Shown here in pieces: positions 61,008 through 64,000 of a stretch of DNA of 64,000 bases. The stretch lies in assembly GCA_029624765.1 (NCBI GenBank), contig JARSSO010000059.1, positions 149,921 through 213,920 on the forward strand. Reading direction: 5' to 3'. The stretch's first letter is position 1, and the number at the start of each line of letters is the position of its first letter. The DNA is from Candidatus Contendibacter sp. (GTDB taxonomy: Bacteria > Pseudomonadota > Gammaproteobacteria > Competibacterales > Competibacteraceae). Position numbers and translations under genes: made by a program. Under the pieces are notes generated by a model. That model searched no databases. It was not told the DNA's origin and worked only from the letters and a program-made list of their open reading frames with translations.

Positions 61008-61841
61008 ATGACTGAACGAACCCGACTTTCGGTGTTCATCACCACCTACAACAATGGCCGTACCTTGGCGGCGTGTCTGGAAAGCGTCAAATGGACTGAC
61101 GAAATCGTCATGCTGGATTCCTTCAGCACCGACGATACCTTGGCCATCGGTCGGCGCTACGGCGCGCGCATCACTCAGCATAAGTTCATGGGCTACGGTC
61201 CGCAAAAGCAAATGGCGCTGGCCGCGACCACCAACGACTGGGTCTTGTTGCTGGATGCCGACGAGGCGCTGTCGCCCGCGCTCCAGGTGGAGATTCGCCA
61301 GTTGCTGCAAGCCGGGCTGACGGCCGAAGGCTATGAGATCCCGCGTCAGGAACAGTTATTCTGGCGCATGTACCATCCGGCGACCCGGATGAATCGTTAT
61401 CTGCGCCTGTTCGACAAGCGCCGCGGCGGCATCGACGACATGCCGATTCACGCCGCGCCCAAGATTCAGGGCCGCATCGTCCGGCTCAAGGCGCCGCTGT
61501 ATCACTATGGCGAGACCGACATTCACACCAAGGTCGAGAAGATCAACGCCTACTCGACCGGGCTCGTGGCCGACAAGATCAGGAAAAAGCGTTGGAATGT
61601 CCCGTTGATCCTGTTGTTCTACCCACCGTTGTTCTTCATCCGCAGCTATCTGTTCAAGCGCAACTTTCTCAACGGCTGGGCCGGCTTCATCAACTCGGTG
61701 GTCGCGGCGTTCTATGTCTTCCTCAAGTACGCCAAGCTGTACGAACATGAGCAATTGGCCAGGCACGGAACCCGCTTGTTGCCGCAAGACGCTCCAGCAC
61801 CGCCGAGTGGGCAGCGACCAGGATCGACCGATAAAACCTGA
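61008..61841 (+). CDS. WaaE/KdtX-like family 2 glycosyltransferase
   Basis: A 277-residue GT-A enzyme from MTERTRLSVFITTYN (GGACGGA just upstream; an ATG at 60954 is in frame but poor). SVFITTYNNGRTLAACLESVKWTDEIVMLDSFSTDDT and LLLDADEALS carry the nucleotide and metal sites; the HKFMGYGPQKQMAL segment and the C-terminal helix pair (PLFFIRSYLFKRNFLNGWAGF) match the KdtX/WaaE-type beta-1,4-glucosyltransferases of the LPS inner core. Acceptor not proven. Confidence 0.88.
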   Translation: MTERTRLSVFITTYNNGRTLAACLESVKWTDEIVMLDSFSTDDTLAIGRRYGARITQHKFMGYGPQKQMALAATTNDWVLLLDADEALSPALQVEIRQLLQAGLTAEGYEIPRQEQLFWRMYHPATRMNRYLRLFDKRRGGIDDMPIHAAPKIQGRIVRLKAPLYHYGETDIHTKVEKINAYSTGLVADKIRKKRWNVPLILLFYPPLFFIRSYLFKRNFLNGWAGFINSVVAAFYVFLKYAKLYEHEQLARHGTRLLPQDAPAPPSGQRPGSTDKT

Positions 61842-61866
61842 TGCGCGTTCGGCCTGCAGCGACAGA

Positions 61867-62928
61867 TCACACTTTCCCTTGCGTCGGTTCACGCAGATGT
61901 CGCAACACCCGGGCGGGCGTCAGCATCGCCATGCAACTGTGGTGCGAACAGGTCTTGCGATAACAGTTGATGCAGGATAGCTCGGCTTGCAGGGCGGTGA
62001 CATTGTCGCCCAGTGGTTTGACCCGGCGTGGATCGGTGGGGCCGCACAGTACCGTCATCGGCGTGGGCGTGGCGGCGGCCAGATGGGCGGTACCGGTGTC
62101 GTTGGCGACGATGAAACGGGCTGGCTCGCACAAAGGTGGAATATCCAGAATCTCGGTCTGTCCGCACAAATTTACCAACCAGGAACCACATTGCTTGGTG
62201 ATGCGCTGGCATTCGTCCATTTCGTCCGGCCCGCCGATCAGCACGATCCGTTCCAATCCCTCCCGATGTAATTGATTGGCCAGCATGGCGTAGCGAGCGG
62301 CGCCCCAGCGTTTCAGATGACCATTGACATTGCAGCCGGGCAAAAAGATCGCATAGCCGCCCGGCGTTAGCCCATGGTGTTCCATGAGCGTTTGGGCGTG
62401 CGCGCGATGGCGTTCGGGGATATGGAGAACTGGCCGTGGCGTCGTGGCCGGGATGCCGCCGGCCTGTAGGGCGGCGCGACCACGGGCTATGGTATGCGCG
62501 GGCCGAGGCAGTTCCTCTGGCGCGATGTTGTAGGGCAATTGGCGGCGATTGCCAAGACGGTAACGGATGCGGTGACCACTCAGCCCCAGCAGGCTGAGTA
62601 GCAAGCGAGAGCGGTCGTTACATTGGAGATCGATGACCAGATCGTAGTTGCCCTCCCGTACTTGTCGCAGCCAGGTCCCGATCTGGTGGAGTCGGCGGTG
62701 GCGGTCGCGCCAGTCCACGGCCAGAATCCGCTGAAACCGGGGATCATGCGCGAACAACAGGTCGCGCCAGGCAACCTGGGTGTCGAGATGGATTTCCCGA
62801 TTGGGGAAGGCTTCGACAATGTCCTTGAACAGGGCGGTGGCGATGATCACATCACCCATGGCGCTCCACTTGATGATCAGGATACGGCGAATGGTGGGAT
62901 CGGCGGGGAGATCTGCGCGGTAACGCAT
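61867..62928 (-). CDS. GT9-family heptosyltransferase-like protein
   Basis: A 353-residue GT-B enzyme: ILIIKWSAMGDVIIATALFKDI (acceptor loop), FLPGCNVNGHLKRWGAARYAMLA (donor side), VANDTGTAHLAAATPTPMTVLCGPTDP, and a Cys-rich stretch CINCYRKTCSHHSCM near residues 320-334 similar to the C-terminal Cys cluster in WaaF/RfaQ relatives. It is 17 bp from lpxL upstream and likely cotranscribed with it. Confidence 0.87.
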   Translation of the reverse strand: MRYRADLPADPTIRRILIIKWSAMGDVIIATALFKDIVEAFPNREIHLDTQVAWRDLLFAHDPRFQRILAVDWRDRHRRLHQIGTWLRQVREGNYDLVIDLQCNDRSRLLLSLLGLSGHRIRYRLGNRRQLPYNIAPEELPRPAHTIARGRAALQAGGIPATTPRPVLHIPERHRAHAQTLMEHHGLTPGGYAIFLPGCNVNGHLKRWGAARYAMLANQLHREGLERIVLIGGPDEMDECQRITKQCGSWLVNLCGQTEILDIPPLCEPARFIVANDTGTAHLAAATPTPMTVLCGPTDPRRVKPLGDNVTALQAELSCINCYRKTCSHHSCMAMLTPARVLRHLREPTQGKV

Positions 62929-62945
62929 GGCGGCGAGAACTGGGT

Positions 62946-63968
62946 TTAGAAGTTGTAGAGGTTCGGACTGCCCGCCGGCCGCGTCTTGAACCGGCGGTGA
63001 ACCCAGAGATATTGCTCGGGTGCTTGGCGGATATGATGCTCCAGTAATACGTTGATGCGCTGGGTGTCAGCGGCGATATCACCGCTTGGAAAATCCTCCA
63101 GGGCGGGAAGAATGACGACCTCATAGCCCGCCGTTCCTGGCAAGCGCCGGGGGAAATAGGGCACCACCGCCGCGCCACTCAAGGCCGCCAGCCGTGGCGT
63201 GGCGGTGATCGTGCAGGCGGGGATGCCGAAAAATGGTACAAAAACGCTATTGCGTCTGCCATGATTCTGGTCGGGCGCATACCAGACCGCGCGGCCCTTT
63301 TTGAAGGCGCGCAACAAACCCCGCAGATCCTCGTGCGGCAACGGTGGGAATCGGGACCGACGCTCGCGTTCGCGGCGCATTACGGTTTCGTAGAGGTGAT
63401 TCTTGTGGGACCGGTACATGGCATGGAAAGGCTGATGCCAGGTGATGAAGCGGGCACCCAACTCCAGGGGGGTGAAGTGGCCAGTTAGAAGGATAACGCC
63501 CTTGCCACGATTCAGCGCCTGTTGCAGATGCTCAAGACCCTCGATCCGCGCCAAGCCACGCAACTTTTCATCGGATGCCCACCAGGCCATCGCTGTTTCA
63601 AACAGGCCAACGCCGAGAGCGGCGAAATGTTCCTCCAATAAGGTGGCCCGTTGAGTCGGCGACAGTTCCGGGAAACATAGCGCCAAGTTGATCTCGGCGA
63701 TGCGTCGGCGCCGACGGGCGATTTTACCGATCCAGCGGCCAATTTGACCGCCAAGCGTCAGTTGCCAGGGAAGCGGTAACGCCGCCATGAGCTTCATCAG
63801 CCCCAGCCCCAGCCAGATCGGCCAGTAGCGCGGTGCCAGGAAATGCCAATTAAACAAACTGATACGTGTGGTCACAATGGTTACGAAGAGCAGTAAGAGC
63901 ACTATTGCAAGAGGCGCTTTCGTTCGCTCCTTGCAGTAAAAAAGCGGCCCTCTCTTGACGTTCATCAT
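62946..63968 (-). CDS. lpxL: lipid A late acyltransferase LpxL/HtrB
   Basis: A membrane acyltransferase. LAPRYWPIWLGLGLMKLMAALPLPWQL matches the usual LpxL N-terminus, the catalytic HX4 segment is TGHFTPLELGAR (about 161-172), then YRSHKNHLYE, YAPDQNHGRRNSVFVPFFGIPA and the late EQYLWVHRRFKTRP. It adds a secondary acyl chain to Kdo-lipid IVA. The ATG at 63968 gives 340 residues, about 31 more than the family; GTG at 63875 gives 309, close to E. coli LpxL (306), so the true start may be 63875. The longer form would overlap the plus-strand promoter. Confidence 0.9.
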   Translation of the reverse strand: MMNVKRGPLFYCKERTKAPLAIVLLLLFVTIVTTRISLFNWHFLAPRYWPIWLGLGLMKLMAALPLPWQLTLGGQIGRWIGKIARRRRRIAEINLALCFPELSPTQRATLLEEHFAALGVGLFETAMAWWASDEKLRGLARIEGLEHLQQALNRGKGVILLTGHFTPLELGARFITWHQPFHAMYRSHKNHLYETVMRRERERRSRFPPLPHEDLRGLLRAFKKGRAVWYAPDQNHGRRNSVFVPFFGIPACTITATPRLAALSGAAVVPYFPRRLPGTAGYEVVILPALEDFPSGDIAADTQRINVLLEHHIRQAPEQYLWVHRRFKTRPAGSPNLYNF

Positions 63969-63982
63969 TCCGTGCCTATAAT
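63955..63982 (+). promoter_or_regulatory. strong sigma70 promoter reading out of the window
   Basis: TTGACG (63955-63960), 16-bp spacer, perfect TATAAT (63977-63982), followed by GC-rich GCGCGTCTCCC, a discriminator like those of rRNA/tRNA promoters under stringent control. The transcribed gene is beyond base 64000. Confidence 0.7.
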
Positions 63983-64000
63983 GCGCGTCTCCCTGGTTGG

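Overview
The window is GC-rich, densely coded DNA from a free-living Gammaproteobacterium. The call rests on gene order: ygfB-pepP-ubiH-ubiI running opposite to zapA and a 6S RNA, then a 5-formyltetrahydrofolate cyclo-ligase, with ilvA and rpiA divergent nearby; yajC-secD-secF; cutA-dsbD-aroQ-accB-accC-prmA; and glnE-ilvE leading into LPS core genes. UbiI/UbiH indicate ubiquinone-based aerobic respiration. Two general porins, LpxL and LPS-type glycosyltransferases indicate a Gram-negative outer membrane. The exact genus cannot be read from the sequence; a Competibacter-like or Chromatiales-like lineage is only a guess.

Layout. 1-1746: 3' part of a large MscS-family channel. 1770-8004 (minus): ygfB-pepP-ubiH-ubiI, a solitary HicB-like protein and a two-gene ABC-2 exporter. 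8136-9720 (plus): a TIGR02449-type coiled-coil protein, zapA, 6S RNA and cyclo-ligase. 9690-12617: ilvA and rpiA (divergent) and a DUF3782-type nuclease-fold protein with a tandem heptad repeat. 12621-15434: two paralogous porins, each with its own terminator and a near-identical sigma70 promoter. 15549-16340: a lysozyme/peptidoglycan-binding-like protein.

16420-30179 is the main accessory locus: an aryl-polyene (xanthomonadin/APE-like) cluster with AMP-ligase, two hot-dog dehydratases, ACP, ketosynthase, chain-length factor, ketoreductase, methyltransferase, FkbO/Hyg5-type chorismatase, acyltransferase, glycosyltransferase, LolA-like carrier, MMPL exporter, polysaccharide deacetylase, DUF218 protein and a lipoprotein. 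The inferred pathway runs from chorismate to a hydroxybenzoate starter, ligation to ACP, rounds of KS/CLF-KR-DH extension, acylation/glycosylation, and export to the outer membrane.

30498-39441: DEAD-box helicase plus RRM protein, a REP-like palindrome cluster, pbpC, yajC-secD-secF, and an unusual response-regulator receiver fused to an Ala-rich helical region and a C-terminal membrane anchor. 39515-45200 (minus): cutA-dsbD-aroQ-accB-accC-prmA. 45353-54405: a MASE1-like/PAS/GGDEF diguanylate cyclase, groES-groEL under a CIRCE operator, a YdgA-like protein and glnE. 54459-63968: ilvE, a small zinc-finger protein, and a block of LPS/O-antigen genes (ELM1-like, GT4, GT9, O-antigen ligase, GT4, GT2, GT9, LpxL). 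The right edge holds a strong plus-strand promoter pointing out of the window, probably for a stable RNA operon.
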